In this document: positions 16,926-25,878 of the stretch, one piece after another
How positions within the stretch are numbered: the first letter of the stretch is position 1
Layout of the letters: every line of letters begins with the position of its first letter
DNA from: Vallitalea maricola
GTDB lineage: Bacteria > Bacillota > Clostridia > Lachnospirales > Vallitaleaceae
Assembly: GCF_036985595.1 (NCBI RefSeq)
Contig: NZ_BTPU01000031.1
Location: forward strand, 62,001-126,000
Length of the DNA stretch: 64,000 bases
Direction: 5' to 3'
Position numbers and translations under genes: made by a program
Notes under the pieces: model-generated
The model's input: the letters and a program-made list of their open reading frames with translations, nothing else
Database searches by the model: none
Told to the model about the DNA's origin: nothing

Positions 16926-19900
16926 ATGAAGAAAAAAGTAAGTACATCAATAGTTACTAGTATTTTACTAATATTTTTACTTGGTTTTTCAATTAACGCA
17001 GAAGAAAATACTACTGTCTCAGCCGTGGGGAGACTTGGTAATACAAGTATGAATGCAATTAATTATAGTAGAATAGCTTATGAAAATGGAGTAATCTATA
17101 CTTCGGTAGAACGTAATAATAATTATGCTTTATATAAACATATACTTAATACAGGAGTAACAGAGAAGATAACTGATAATAATATATATGGACTTAATAT
17201 ATTAGATGGGGTTATTTATGGGTACATAAATTATGCAGGTGATGAGAAGAATAAATCTGGAATATATAAAATCAACACTAAAAATAACGAACTAACTCTT
17301 TTATACGAGACTGAGGATATTTATAATCTATTGGTTGTAGAAGATATGATATATTTTTTAAGTGATAATGAATATGGAGATACAAGTTTTTGTAGTGTTA
17401 AAGTAGATGGCAGTGATGCAAGAAGTATTATTGATAAACAGATTATATCATTTACAGTATATAAAGATGAAATATATGTTTTATCAAATGATGGGTTACA
17501 AAAGATGATTAAAACAGATGATGAAATAGTATTTGCAGATATATCTAAGAATTTGGACACTAAGTATAATTCAAAATTCACCATTATGGATAATTATATT
17601 TATATAATGGCTAATGGCTATAATGATAACAAACAAGCAGGCATATATAAAATATCTCTAGATAAAGGGAATAAAGCAGAACTTATCCCAGATACAGTAG
17701 AAGCCTACGAATTTGACGTAACAAAAGACTATATAATCTATCTAAATGGTTATGATGAAGTGGTTAGAGTACCATTGAATGGACAAGAAAAAGAAAAAAT
17801 ATTTCAAGCATACGAAGTGATTCAACTATCAAGCTTTCAAGATTCTATCTACCTGTTGACTTATGAAAATATTGACGATACATTCAATGATCAGTTATGG
17901 AAAATTGATTTAGATGGTTCTAACGAAAATATGATTTATCCAGGATTTGACAAAGACTACAATAAGATAAAAGACATATTAACAAAAACTACAAAAGTCA
18001 TGAACAATCTGAAAAGATATGATATGAAAGTATCAATAGTAGATGATAGAAAAGATGAAGAGGTTGTTAATACATATAATCTTGATTATAGTATAGACCA
18101 AACGAATAAAATCATCAGTGAGAAATATAATCTGAAATCAAAAAGTGAAGACAACAAACCTACTAATTATTATTACAGTGAATGGGTTGACGATAAACTA
18201 ATATATATTTCTGAAGATAATAGCCCTTGGAGATTTTTGCAGCATTCTGAACTAGAAGAATCTACAGAAAAAGATCTTTTTGATATATATAATTTTATTG
18301 ATAATGGATGTGATTTGAGCAGTAAACTAAAACTTACTGAAGATAGTAAACAATACATATTACAAGGAAAAAGTTCTTTCAGTAGACAGTTTGATAAATT
18401 TGAGGATAATTACTGGTTGCAATTCTGGACTAGTGACTTTTATGACTTAGATACATTTGATTATTCCATATATATCAATAAAACAAACTACAAGATTGAA
18501 AAAGTTGTAATAGAGCATAAAGAGTATGATATTGATAATGAAGTAACAAGAGAATTCAAATTAGAAATGGTTAATAAGTTCAATCTGACTAATAAGCTTG
18601 TAATACCTAATAGCATTTTTGAGTCTCTTAAAAAATTACAACAAGCCACTACTTACTTAGAGAAGGCAAAAAAAGCTATTGAAGAAGAAAAATATGAACA
18701 AGCCATCAAATATTCTGACATAGCATTAAAATTACACAGTAAAGCTATCTATGCTTACGGACAAAAAGCATATGCATTGTATAAACAAGGTAAACAAGAA
18801 GAAGCATTAGAACAATTGGAAATGTTTTTAGAGCAACGTTTGAATGAAGATAGTAATGGTGTATATTTTCTACTAGCTGAGATATATAATGAACAAGCAG
18901 ATTACGAATCAGCATCAAAATGTATATATCGTATCGACTGGAGTACACTTGACTCAGAAGAGGATTTAGATAGATATATTAACTATTTACTCATAGCCAG
19001 TAAAACATTCATTGGTTCAAAAGATAATGATGAAGCGTTATCATATGTCAATGAAGCACTTTTGCTTGATGAAAATAATAATCTAGCAAAATCTCATAAA
19101 ATGGCTATTTTATTGAATGAGACTAAATATAAAGAATTATTGGATTATACTAATGAGCAATTAGAGAATGAAGATTTACAGGATCAAAGATATATCTATT
19201 ATTATAAAGGCAAATCCAATCTTATGTTAGATAACAAAGATGAAGCCATCAAAGCATACAAAAAAGCTTTACGATGTAAAGAAGAAATAATAGATGATTC
19301 AGCTCTTTATTTTGATATGGGCTTATATTATACCCTAGTAGGTAAATACAATGTAGCTAGGATATATTCAAATAAAATAGATAAAGAATATAACATATAC
19401 AAACTAATACTTGATATGGCAATCGAAGAAAGTGAGAAGCCTATTTCTGTTAAGGTTGGTGAATTTGTACTTGATAACTATTTATATCTAAATAATACAG
19501 ATGTGGCAAGTTTGACTAAGCAGTTCATGAAAAACGATAATGCTACACTAGATGATATCAATGACTATATTGAAAGTATTAAACAAGATGATGATAAATT
19601 CACATTCTTCTATAAGGTAGAAAAAAATGAAGAAGGAGAAAATGAAGAAGAAGTAACATATAAGCAAATTGATGGTTCTACAGAATATATCAAAGTAAGC
19701 AGCTTTTTAAACCAAACCAGCAGCAAGTTCATAAATTATATCGAAGGAATAGAAAAACCTTATAAAAAGACACTAATAATCGATTTAAGAGGTAATGGTG
19801 GAGGACTTATCTCTGCTGCTACTGAAATGCTAGATGTTCTATTACCAGATTGTTCACCATGCTATTTGGTAGATAGAGACGGGAAAACATCAAATATTGA

Positions 19901-20216
19901 ATCAGACTATTATAGAGTTCCATTCAAATCAATCAAAATATTAGTTGACAATGATTCCGCAAGTGCATCTGAATTACTAGCACTAGGGCTTAAAAAGTTC
20001 TTAGGCAATGTACAGATATTAGGAAAAACAACTTACGGAAAAGGTGTAGGACAGCAGATATACGTAGACAATAACGGCGAATTCGTACTATACCTAGTAA
20101 GCTTTTACTGGAATATCTTAGAAGAAAACATAAATGATGTTGGAATTAAACCAGATGTAATTGTTGAAGGAACTGAGTTAAAAGACTTCTTGAAAGTTAT
20201 TAAAGAAACAAATTAA
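16926..20216 (+). CDS. Exported propeller-TPR-S41 peptidase fusion protein
   Basis: A 1096-residue protein with a signal peptide at about residues 1-26. Residues about 30-345 look like a DUF5050-type beta-propeller with repeated short units of the form 'DxxIYxxxN'. Residues about 575-830 hold tetratricopeptide repeats (for example YEQAIKYSDIALKLHSKAIYAYGQKAYALY region). Residues about 930-1096 are an S41 C-terminal-processing peptidase domain: RGNGGG, then SASASE with probable nucleophile Ser1013, and YGKG with probable base Lys1039, 26 residues apart as in Prc/CtpA (25). No PDZ domain is seen. It probably acts outside the membrane as a large protease whose propeller and TPR parts recruit partners. 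ATG 16926 is preceded by AAGGGGA. Confidence 0.8.
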   Translation: MKKKVSTSIVTSILLIFLLGFSINAEENTTVSAVGRLGNTSMNAINYSRIAYENGVIYTSVERNNNYALYKHILNTGVTEKITDNNIYGLNILDGVIYGYINYAGDEKNKSGIYKINTKNNELTLLYETEDIYNLLVVEDMIYFLSDNEYGDTSFCSVKVDGSDARSIIDKQIISFTVYKDEIYVLSNDGLQKMIKTDDEIVFADISKNLDTKYNSKFTIMDNYIYIMANGYNDNKQAGIYKISLDKGNKAELIPDTVEAYEFDVTKDYIIYLNGYDEVVRVPLNGQEKEKIFQAYEVIQLSSFQDSIYLLTYENIDDTFNDQLWKIDLDGSNENMIYPGFDKDYNKIKDILTKTTKVMNNLKRYDMKVSIVDDRKDEEVVNTYNLDYSIDQTNKIISEKYNLKSKSEDNKPTNYYYSEWVDDKLIYISEDNSPWRFLQHSELEESTEKDLFDIYNFIDNGCDLSSKLKLTEDSKQYILQGKSSFSRQFDKFEDNYWLQFWTSDFYDLDTFDYSIYINKTNYKIEKVVIEHKEYDIDNEVTREFKLEMVNKFNLTNKLVIPNSIFESLKKLQQATTYLEKAKKAIEEEKYEQAIKYSDIALKLHSKAIYAYGQKAYALYKQGKQEEALEQLEMFLEQRLNEDSNGVYFLLAEIYNEQADYESASKCIYRIDWSTLDSEEDLDRYINYLLIASKTFIGSKDNDEALSYVNEALLLDENNNLAKSHKMAILLNETKYKELLDYTNEQLENEDLQDQRYIYYYKGKSNLMLDNKDEAIKAYKKALRCKEEIIDDSALYFDMGLYYTLVGKYNVARIYSNKIDKEYNIYKLILDMAIEESEKPISVKVGEFVLDNYLYLNNTDVASLTKQFMKNDNATLDDINDYIESIKQDDDKFTFFYKVEKNEEGENEEEVTYKQIDGSTEYIKVSSFLNQTSSKFINYIEGIEKPYKKTLIIDLRGNGGGLISAATEMLDVLLPDCSPCYLVDRDGKTSNIESDYYRVPFKSIKILVDNDSASASELLALGLKKFLGNVQILGKTTYGKGVGQQIYVDNNGEFVLYLVSFYWNILEENINDVGIKPDVIVEGTELKDFLKVIKETN

Positions 20217-20318
20217 TAACATTATAATTTTAAATGGGGCTAACCTGAAAACAAAATACCTCTGAAGTTTAATTTGAATGAATCTATATTAATATGATGT
20301 ATTTAAAGCCTTAAATTG

Positions 20319-20359
20319 ATTGCCAAGAGATAAGAATCTTTTTTAAAACTCTTGGCAAT
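20319..20359. repeat. Inverted repeat between convergent genes
   Basis: ATTGCCAAGAG (20319-20329) and CTCTTGGCAAT (20349-20359) are perfect 11-base arms around a 19-base loop containing a T6 run. It lies between the S41 protein gene and the convergent tetR gene. No T run directly follows, so termination is possible but not canonical. Confidence 0.5.
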
Positions 20360-20402
20360 TGTTCTAGAAGGTGGCTAAACTTCCCATTACAGACAATGTA
20401 AT

Positions 20403-21005
20403 CTAATTGCTTAATCCATTTTCCATAAAATCAATATAATGTAAATAGTATTCTTTTATAATATGATTATTTTTACTGCATATCTCAATGCCTTGAGAAT
20501 GAACATAATCTAAAAAAATTGGAAGCATATAGGTTACTATTGAAACAACGAATTCTTCAGGGAAGTCTTTTCTTATGATACCTTTTTCTATGTTATTTTT
20601 TATTAGATTAACGTAATACTCGTTTGTTGTATATTCCATCTTTTTATATACTTTTTTCTTTATACTTTCATTAGTACCTTTCCTTGCCTGAATACAAAAT
20701 AAGGCAAATTTAGGATAAGCTAAAGAGAAATCCAGTGACTTATCAATTTGCTGTCTTAGTAAAGAAAAAATTGAATCTGCCTTAGGTTGCTTTTGCAGCT
20801 TTTCTCTATCATTGAAAAATTTTATTTTTTCATCTAGTATTAAATCTACAATATAAAAATAGAGCTGTTCTTTATTTTTAAAATAATGATAAAATACACC
20901 TTTACTAGTTTTTGATTCTTTTATAATCATATTAATAGATACATGGTCATAATCATTATGACAAAATGCCTCTAATGCCACTTGAACAATATCATCTTTC
21001 CTCAT
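20403..21005 (-). CDS. TetR-family regulator
   Basis: A 200-residue TetR protein: the N-terminal helix-turn-helix (SINMIIKESKTSKGVFYHYFKNKEQLY, split at residues about 24-50) is typical, and the C-terminal two-thirds is the ligand-binding domain. It is the second gene of a minus-strand pair, starting 2 bases after the membrane-protein gene with GAGGAG as ribosome binding site. It likely represses the divergent promoters at 21765-21843 through the palindromes there. Ligand unknown. Confidence 0.9.
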   Translation of the reverse strand: MRKDDIVQVALEAFCHNDYDHVSINMIIKESKTSKGVFYHYFKNKEQLYFYIVDLILDEKIKFFNDREKLQKQPKADSIFSLLRQQIDKSLDFSLAYPKFALFCIQARKGTNESIKKKVYKKMEYTTNEYYVNLIKNNIEKGIIRKDFPEEFVVSIVTYMLPIFLDYVHSQGIEICSKNNHIIKEYYLHYIDFMENGLSN

Positions 21006-21007
21006 AA

Positions 21008-21712
21008 CTATTCTCCTCTATAATTCCACATTTTTATTGTCAATAATAAAAATAATGCTGCATTCCCTTTATTAATGGCTCCTGGTGTTAGATATACAAA
21101 AAGGCTAGGAATAAGTTTTAAACCAATCATGCCAACAATTAAGAATACTAAAGGATTTAAAAAAGCTGTCCAGCGCTTTAATTGTGTTTTGCCTCTTATT
21201 ATATGTACAAACAAAATACTAGGTGCAATGAACCAAGTTAAAATATAATGAATCAAGAATACTGGAAAAATTGTTTTGGTAATTTCCCCTTCTATAAGTA
21301 GCTTCATTAATTCATTAGTGAATCCATTGGTTATACCAAATTTATAGATAATGGCATTCATGCTCATTAAACCATGAATTAAAGGTGATCCCATGATAAC
21401 CCCATAAGAAAATAATATAAAAATTATTAAAGCTATTGTTTTATTACTCTTGCTTAATATTTTATATAAAAGCCAAAATCCTAGTATATAAAGAGGTATG
21501 AGAAAAGCACAGAGATAAATAGATGTAGAGAACCTCCAATGAGGCATGTTCACCCAGTTCGTTTCTATAATTGAATCAGTAGAAACACCATATTCACTAT
21601 TAAATTCCAGTATGAAATCAGCAAAAGAAATAAGTAATGCAGCAATAAATGAACTTATTCCCATAAAACGATATAGATATCTTTTGTTGTTGATAAAACT
21701 TGTTAAACTCAT
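21008..21712 (-). CDS. Six-helix membrane protein (DUF6796-like)
   Basis: A 234-residue integral membrane protein with about six hydrophobic segments and no enzymatic motif that I recognise. A conserved-looking NMPHWRFSTSIYLC segment lies near residue 53, and it resembles proteins annotated as DUF6796. It is co-transcribed with the TetR gene that follows and is probably under its control. ATG 21712 has AAAGGAGATG upstream. Function unknown. Confidence 0.75.
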   Translation of the reverse strand: MSLTSFINNKRYLYRFMGISSFIAALLISFADFILEFNSEYGVSTDSIIETNWVNMPHWRFSTSIYLCAFLIPLYILGFWLLYKILSKSNKTIALIIFILFSYGVIMGSPLIHGLMSMNAIIYKFGITNGFTNELMKLLIEGEITKTIFPVFLIHYILTWFIAPSILFVHIIRGKTQLKRWTAFLNPLVFLIVGMIGLKLIPSLFVYLTPGAINKGNAALFLLLTIKMWNYRGE

Positions 21713-21735
21713 AAAATCATCTCCTTTATCACAAT

Positions 21736-21764
21736 TAGACCAACAGGTCTAGACTACATAGTCT
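21736..21764. promoter_or_regulatory. Two abutting TetR-type operators on the leftward promoter
   Basis: TAGACC-N4-GGTCTA (21736-21751) and AGACTA-N2-TAGTCT (21751-21764) are both perfect palindromes. They lie just downstream of the leftward -10 box, where a bound repressor would block transcription of the membrane-protein/tetR pair. Confidence 0.65.
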
Positions 21765-21793
21765 ATTTTACTGTAACTAATTTTTTTTGTCAA
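21765..21793 (-). promoter_or_regulatory. Leftward promoter of membrane-protein/tetR pair
   Basis: On the minus strand TTGACA (21788-21793), 17-base spacer, TAAAAT (21765-21770). Confidence 0.75.
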
Positions 21794-21814
21794 GTTTCAC
21801 TTTATTTTTGACTG

Positions 21815-21843
21815 TTGACAATAAAAATTTAATGTGATAATAT
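21815..21843 (+). promoter_or_regulatory. Rightward promoter of the second module
   Basis: TTGACA (21815-21820), 17-base spacer, TAATAT (21838-21843), 50 bases ahead of the gene at 21897. Confidence 0.78.
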
Positions 21844-21854
21844 GACTATAGTTC

Positions 21855-21873
21855 ATATGACTAATAGTCATAT
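21855..21873. promoter_or_regulatory. Perfect 19-base operator palindrome
   Basis: ATATGACTAATAGTCATAT is a perfect palindrome (9+1+9) just downstream of the rightward -10 box. It shares the GACTA/TAGTC core with the leftward operator at 21751-21764, so the two modules may be cross-regulated by one or both TetR proteins. Confidence 0.65.
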
Positions 21874-21896
21874 AGATTATAGGGGAGGTATATAAA

Positions 21897-22652
21897 ATGA
21901 AAAATAGTAGATACTGGAAAGAACTTTTATTAGCATTAGTTATTTCGGCTGTAAGTTATATGGTTTTATTATCGACAATTAGAACAGGACTAGTTGATAT
22001 GAGTATTGAAGCCATTTTATTTCTTAGTGGAAGTATCATTGCTTTTAGAGGATTTTTTAAATCTAAGAAAAAGATAGATAAAAATTTTCGAAGATTTGAA
22101 CTGTTTTATGGACTAACATATTTTATAGTTGTTATTTCATTTATCTTAGGAATTTCATATTTCATTAAAAATCCAAATGTTACTGAAATTGGGGTTTCAG
22201 ATATAACTAACAATAATCTGCTTATTATTATGAGTATAATTAAGTCTTTTACCATGGTATTCTTAATTCTTACGTGGAGCTGTTTTTACAAATATTTAAA
22301 TATAGAAGAATCAAATAAGAAAAAAATAACTATGTTTTTTTTAGGATTTTTATTTTATTTAGGTGCTTCAATTATAATATGGCAACTAACGAGTAATATT
22401 AATGTATTGAGTTTAGGTGCTATTCTTGGAATTGTAATTGGTATATTTGCAATGATGTCTCTTGATAAAAGAACTAAATATTTGACAATTATCTTTACAG
22501 CTTATAGTAGTATTCATTTAATTGAGTTTTATATGATGGGTATTGGAAAACATCTAACAACAGGGCTCAATAATCCTGTTTACTGGGGAGTTACAGTTCT
22601 ATATGTTTTTGAAGTTAAAAGATGGATTGAGAGTGAATTGAATAAGGATTAA
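21897..22652 (+). CDS. Integral membrane protein of unknown function
   Basis: A 251-residue protein with about seven hydrophobic segments and short polar loops. I do not recognise a family. It begins the rightward operon with tetR (22713) and an amidohydrolase (23344), directly behind the 19-base operator. AGGGGAGG precedes ATG 21897. The mirror-image arrangement with 21008-21712 suggests both membrane proteins respond to related signals. Confidence 0.75.
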   Translation: MKNSRYWKELLLALVISAVSYMVLLSTIRTGLVDMSIEAILFLSGSIIAFRGFFKSKKKIDKNFRRFELFYGLTYFIVVISFILGISYFIKNPNVTEIGVSDITNNNLLIIMSIIKSFTMVFLILTWSCFYKYLNIEESNKKKITMFFLGFLFYLGASIIIWQLTSNINVLSLGAILGIVIGIFAMMSLDKRTKYLTIIFTAYSSIHLIEFYMMGIGKHLTTGLNNPVYWGVTVLYVFEVKRWIESELNKD

Positions 22653-22712
22653 TTGGTAACTAATTTAAGTGAATTATGATTTGATTTATTAAGAAAAAGA
22701 AAGGGTGATAAT

Positions 22713-23312
22713 ATGCCAAAGGATACATTCTTTAATTTACCAGAAAAAAAAAGAAGTAGAATTGTTGATTCAGCATTTTTAGAATTTTCTAAAGTACATT
22801 ATAAACAAGTAACTATAGACAGCATTGTCAATGGTGCAGGAATTCCTAAAGGTAGTTTTTATCAATATTTTACAAATAAAGATGATTTGTATAAATATCT
22901 ATTTAGTCAAATTGGAAATGAAAAAAAACATGTGTTAGAAGAAATGAAAAAATATAAGGAACAGCTAAATTTTAGAGAATATCTTATAAAAATGTTGGAA
23001 GAATCAAAAAAATTCGAAAGTGAAGATACTAAATTGATGGAATTAAAAAATAAGTTCATTAATGAGTGTCCCCAAGAAGTAAGAAAAGATGTTTTGAAAA
23101 ATGAGATTCCTAAAAGCTATAGACTTTTAGAAGAAGTAATATCGGGATATGTAAAAAAAGGTGAATTGAGAAAAGATTTAAATATTAAAACAGCAGCATA
23201 TATGATTACATCTTGTGTAGTAAGTTTAGAAGATTATGAGTTTGATAAAGAAGAAAATATTAGTGAAGTAATCATTAGGATTATAGATATTCTAATTAAT
23301 GGATTAAAATAG
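22713..23312 (+). CDS. TetR-family regulator
   Basis: A 199-residue TetR protein. Residues about 25-48 (TIDSIVNGAGIPKGSFYQYF) are the recognition helix-turn-helix, followed by a ligand-binding domain. AAAGGGTGATAAT precedes ATG 22713. It lies between the membrane protein and the amidohydrolase in one operon and probably binds the palindrome at 21855-21873. Sequence differs enough from the first TetR that the two are not a recent duplication. Confidence 0.9.
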   Translation: MPKDTFFNLPEKKRSRIVDSAFLEFSKVHYKQVTIDSIVNGAGIPKGSFYQYFTNKDDLYKYLFSQIGNEKKHVLEEMKKYKEQLNFREYLIKMLEESKKFESEDTKLMELKNKFINECPQEVRKDVLKNEIPKSYRLLEEVISGYVKKGELRKDLNIKTAAYMITSCVVSLEDYEFDKEENISEVIIRIIDILINGLK

Positions 23313-23343
23313 CTTGTCATGACTTAGATAGAGGAGGTTTTTT

Positions 23344-24378
23344 ATGGTGACAAAGCAGGAATTTATAAAGGATAAAAAGTATTTAAAATTAAATGAAGAC
23401 GGTGATTTTGTTATAGATTACAATAGTAAGATAGATATTATTGATTTTCATACACACATGTCTAATGTACTTCCGGGTAAGATTGTAAATCCAAATATTG
23501 AAGGGAATCAATTAAAGTATGAGACACTGCCTGATATGAAAGATATGGATCTATCAGTTCCATATTGGAGGAAAATTAATCCTGATGAAAAAAAGAAAGG
23601 AATAATATCTGTAATAAAGTTTTCTCTTGAGGGATATAAGATTTTTAAAGACATGGCCAATGGGGGAACCTATGAAAACTGTTTTAAATCCCAAAAAGAT
23701 AATATGATTAAAACCAATGTAGTTCTTCCTTTGAGTACAAAGAAAAGTGACCGTTCAATGGAAGCGCTACGTTTGGCTAAAGATTATCCTAATAGATTTA
23801 TAGCTTTTTGTTCAGTACATCCTCATGATACTGAAATGAAGGAAAAGATATATAAATACAAAACCCTTGGTTTTAAAGGACTCAAATTAAAAATAACGGA
23901 TATGGAACTGAAGGATGATTTTAAGCCACTTATTGAACTTTTTAAGGCTTGCTACGAAGTTGGATTTCCCGTACTTCTTCATACAGGTTCTTTAACTCAT
24001 ATAAAACGTGAAAATACATCAAACTTAATGTGGAAACTTTTAAAGTCAACAAAGGTAGAAATTTTCGGAAAACTATTGAAGGAATTACCTAGTGATTTTA
24101 AGTTTGTTTTTGGACATAGTGGCATTGCAGAATATAAACTTGTTGCAGAATATCTTAAAGAATTTCCATCAAGTTATGCTGAGTTGTCATGTCAGTCTGA
24201 AGATAGTATTAAATACTTAATTAATGAAGTAGGATATGAAAGATTATTATATGGGTCTGACTGGCCAGCACTCCCACAGGCAATTACTCTTTCTAGGGTA
24301 TTACTTGCAACAGAAAAAAATGAAGATGCAAGAAGCCATATTTTATATAAAAATGCTAAGGATCTATTAAATATTTAA
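23344..24378 (+). CDS. Amidohydrolase (Amidohydro_2 family)
   Basis: A 344-residue TIM-barrel metal hydrolase or decarboxylase. DFHTHM gives the HxH pair His36/His38; PVLLHTGS, VFGHSGIAEY and YGSDWPALP supply the remaining His and Asp ligands. Substrate cannot be read from sequence. It follows the TetR gene by 31 bases with GAGGAGG, and ends at a bidirectional terminator. As part of a TetR operon it may process the inducing compound. Confidence 0.85.
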   Translation: MVTKQEFIKDKKYLKLNEDGDFVIDYNSKIDIIDFHTHMSNVLPGKIVNPNIEGNQLKYETLPDMKDMDLSVPYWRKINPDEKKKGIISVIKFSLEGYKIFKDMANGGTYENCFKSQKDNMIKTNVVLPLSTKKSDRSMEALRLAKDYPNRFIAFCSVHPHDTEMKEKIYKYKTLGFKGLKLKITDMELKDDFKPLIELFKACYEVGFPVLLHTGSLTHIKRENTSNLMWKLLKSTKVEIFGKLLKELPSDFKFVFGHSGIAEYKLVAEYLKEFPSSYAELSCQSEDSIKYLINEVGYERLLYGSDWPALPQAITLSRVLLATEKNEDARSHILYKNAKDLLNI

Positions 24379-24416
24379 GAGATGAATAGGGGTATAAAAT
24401 CTAATATATTATTTAG

Positions 24417-24447
24417 AAAGGAACAAATTTAAAGCTTTGTTCCTTTT
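24417..24447. terminator. Bidirectional terminator between convergent genes
   Basis: AAAGGAACAAA (24417-24427) pairs with TTTGTTCCTTT (24436-24446) around an 8-base loop. It overlaps the 3' end of the minus-strand MFS gene and serves both strands. Confidence 0.88.
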
Positions 24448-25670
24448 GTCTCTCTAGATTGATATTTTCCATATACATATATAAATATAACGATTATAGG
24501 TGATAAAATAATACCTGATAGTACTATTGCTGTGGAAATTGAAGTTTTTACTGCAATAAATCCAATAAGTGGTCCACCTATAATTTGACCAAAAGAATCA
24601 ATTTGGCCATAGGTGGAAAGTACTGTTGCTCTTACTTCTGACTTAATATTTTTACTCATCCATGCCCTATATATTGGTCCATTTATTATTCTTGTAATAT
24701 AAAATGTCAAATACATGGATATTGCCATACTGAAATTTCCTGATAATCCAAATAAAACAATACTCATAACCATCAATATATTGATAGGAATTAACATCCA
24801 TACTTTTTTAATCTCTCCTGTTTTATTCATTCTCTTCTTCACATATTGAACCACTAATATACTCAACACCATGGCAAATCCATTAATAATCCCAATCCAA
24901 ACCACAGGCTTTAATTCTATTAATTTTGTAAACCCTATATTTTGCATAAAGTGAGCTGTCCACAATCTATCAAGACCTTCACTATATAGTCCATATAGCA
25001 ATGACATACCCACCATCAACATTAGAATGGACTTTCCTCTTATAAATTTGATACCTTGACTAAAGGTATATCCTATTTGTTTCCAAGTATTTCTTTCTGT
25101 AGAAGCTGGTTTAAACTTTGTTTCCTTCATAAATACCACTAAAAATATTGCCAATACTATAAAAGATAATCCACCAATAATCATAGGAATATTTACCCGA
25201 ACTGTTCCTATAACTACACTAACCAATATTCCTAAAAGTGAGCCAAATTGTCCTACTTGAGCTCCTCTTAAATATACTCCATCCAAATTCCTTCCATCTA
25301 ATTCATCTGCTATCCATGCCTCATCTGCACCACTTGTAAATGTGTAGCCTAAACCCCATAAGATTTGACTAAAAATAACAGTTATAAACAATGGAATAGA
25401 ACCTTCTGCTATAAATGCAATTCCCATCAATACTAGTCCTATGATAACTGATAATTTCCTACTTACTATATCAGCTACAATTCCAGTTGGTATTTCAAAA
25501 ATAAAACAAGAAGTTTCTAATACAGTTCCAATTAAAACAAGTTGAAATGGATTTAACTCTAGGATTTCAATATAGTATACTTGATTCACAGTAAATACCA
25601 ATGAAAAGAAAAATGCAGCTGCTCCTGTATAAATTAGATAGATTGAAAGTTGGGGTATTTTTTTATTCAT
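24429..25670 (-). CDS. MFS transporter
   Basis: A 413-residue, 12-helix major facilitator. The N-terminal half carries the FEIPTGIVADIVSRKLSVIIG version of the loop 2-3 motif A, and SGADEAWIADEL resembles the drug/efflux MFS subgroup common in Clostridia. It probably exports a small molecule. The frame also allows GTG at 25679, but ATG at 25670 has AGAGGTGA at the right distance and is preferred. It is a single gene ending at the shared terminator. Substrate unknown. Confidence 0.85.
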   Translation of the reverse strand: MNKKIPQLSIYLIYTGAAAFFFSLVFTVNQVYYIEILELNPFQLVLIGTVLETSCFIFEIPTGIVADIVSRKLSVIIGLVLMGIAFIAEGSIPLFITVIFSQILWGLGYTFTSGADEAWIADELDGRNLDGVYLRGAQVGQFGSLLGILVSVVIGTVRVNIPMIIGGLSFIVLAIFLVVFMKETKFKPASTERNTWKQIGYTFSQGIKFIRGKSILMLMVGMSLLYGLYSEGLDRLWTAHFMQNIGFTKLIELKPVVWIGIINGFAMVLSILVVQYVKKRMNKTGEIKKVWMLIPINILMVMSIVLFGLSGNFSMAISMYLTFYITRIINGPIYRAWMSKNIKSEVRATVLSTYGQIDSFGQIIGGPLIGFIAVKTSISTAIVLSGIILSPIIVIFIYVYGKYQSRETKGTKL

Positions 25671-25878
25671 AAAAATCACCTCTGTACATTTATTTCATCT
25701 CTATGTAATTATACTATCTTAGCTATTTTTTTGCTTTTCCAAATTTGGCAAATCACTTAGGTATATAAAATAAAGTAGTTAGAATGTACCTTGCAATATT
25801 GGATAAACATGGAGAGTATGGGGGTTGTGTAAATACAGTGCCTTTACCTCATTGTATATCCCTAAAGTATCATAGTCA

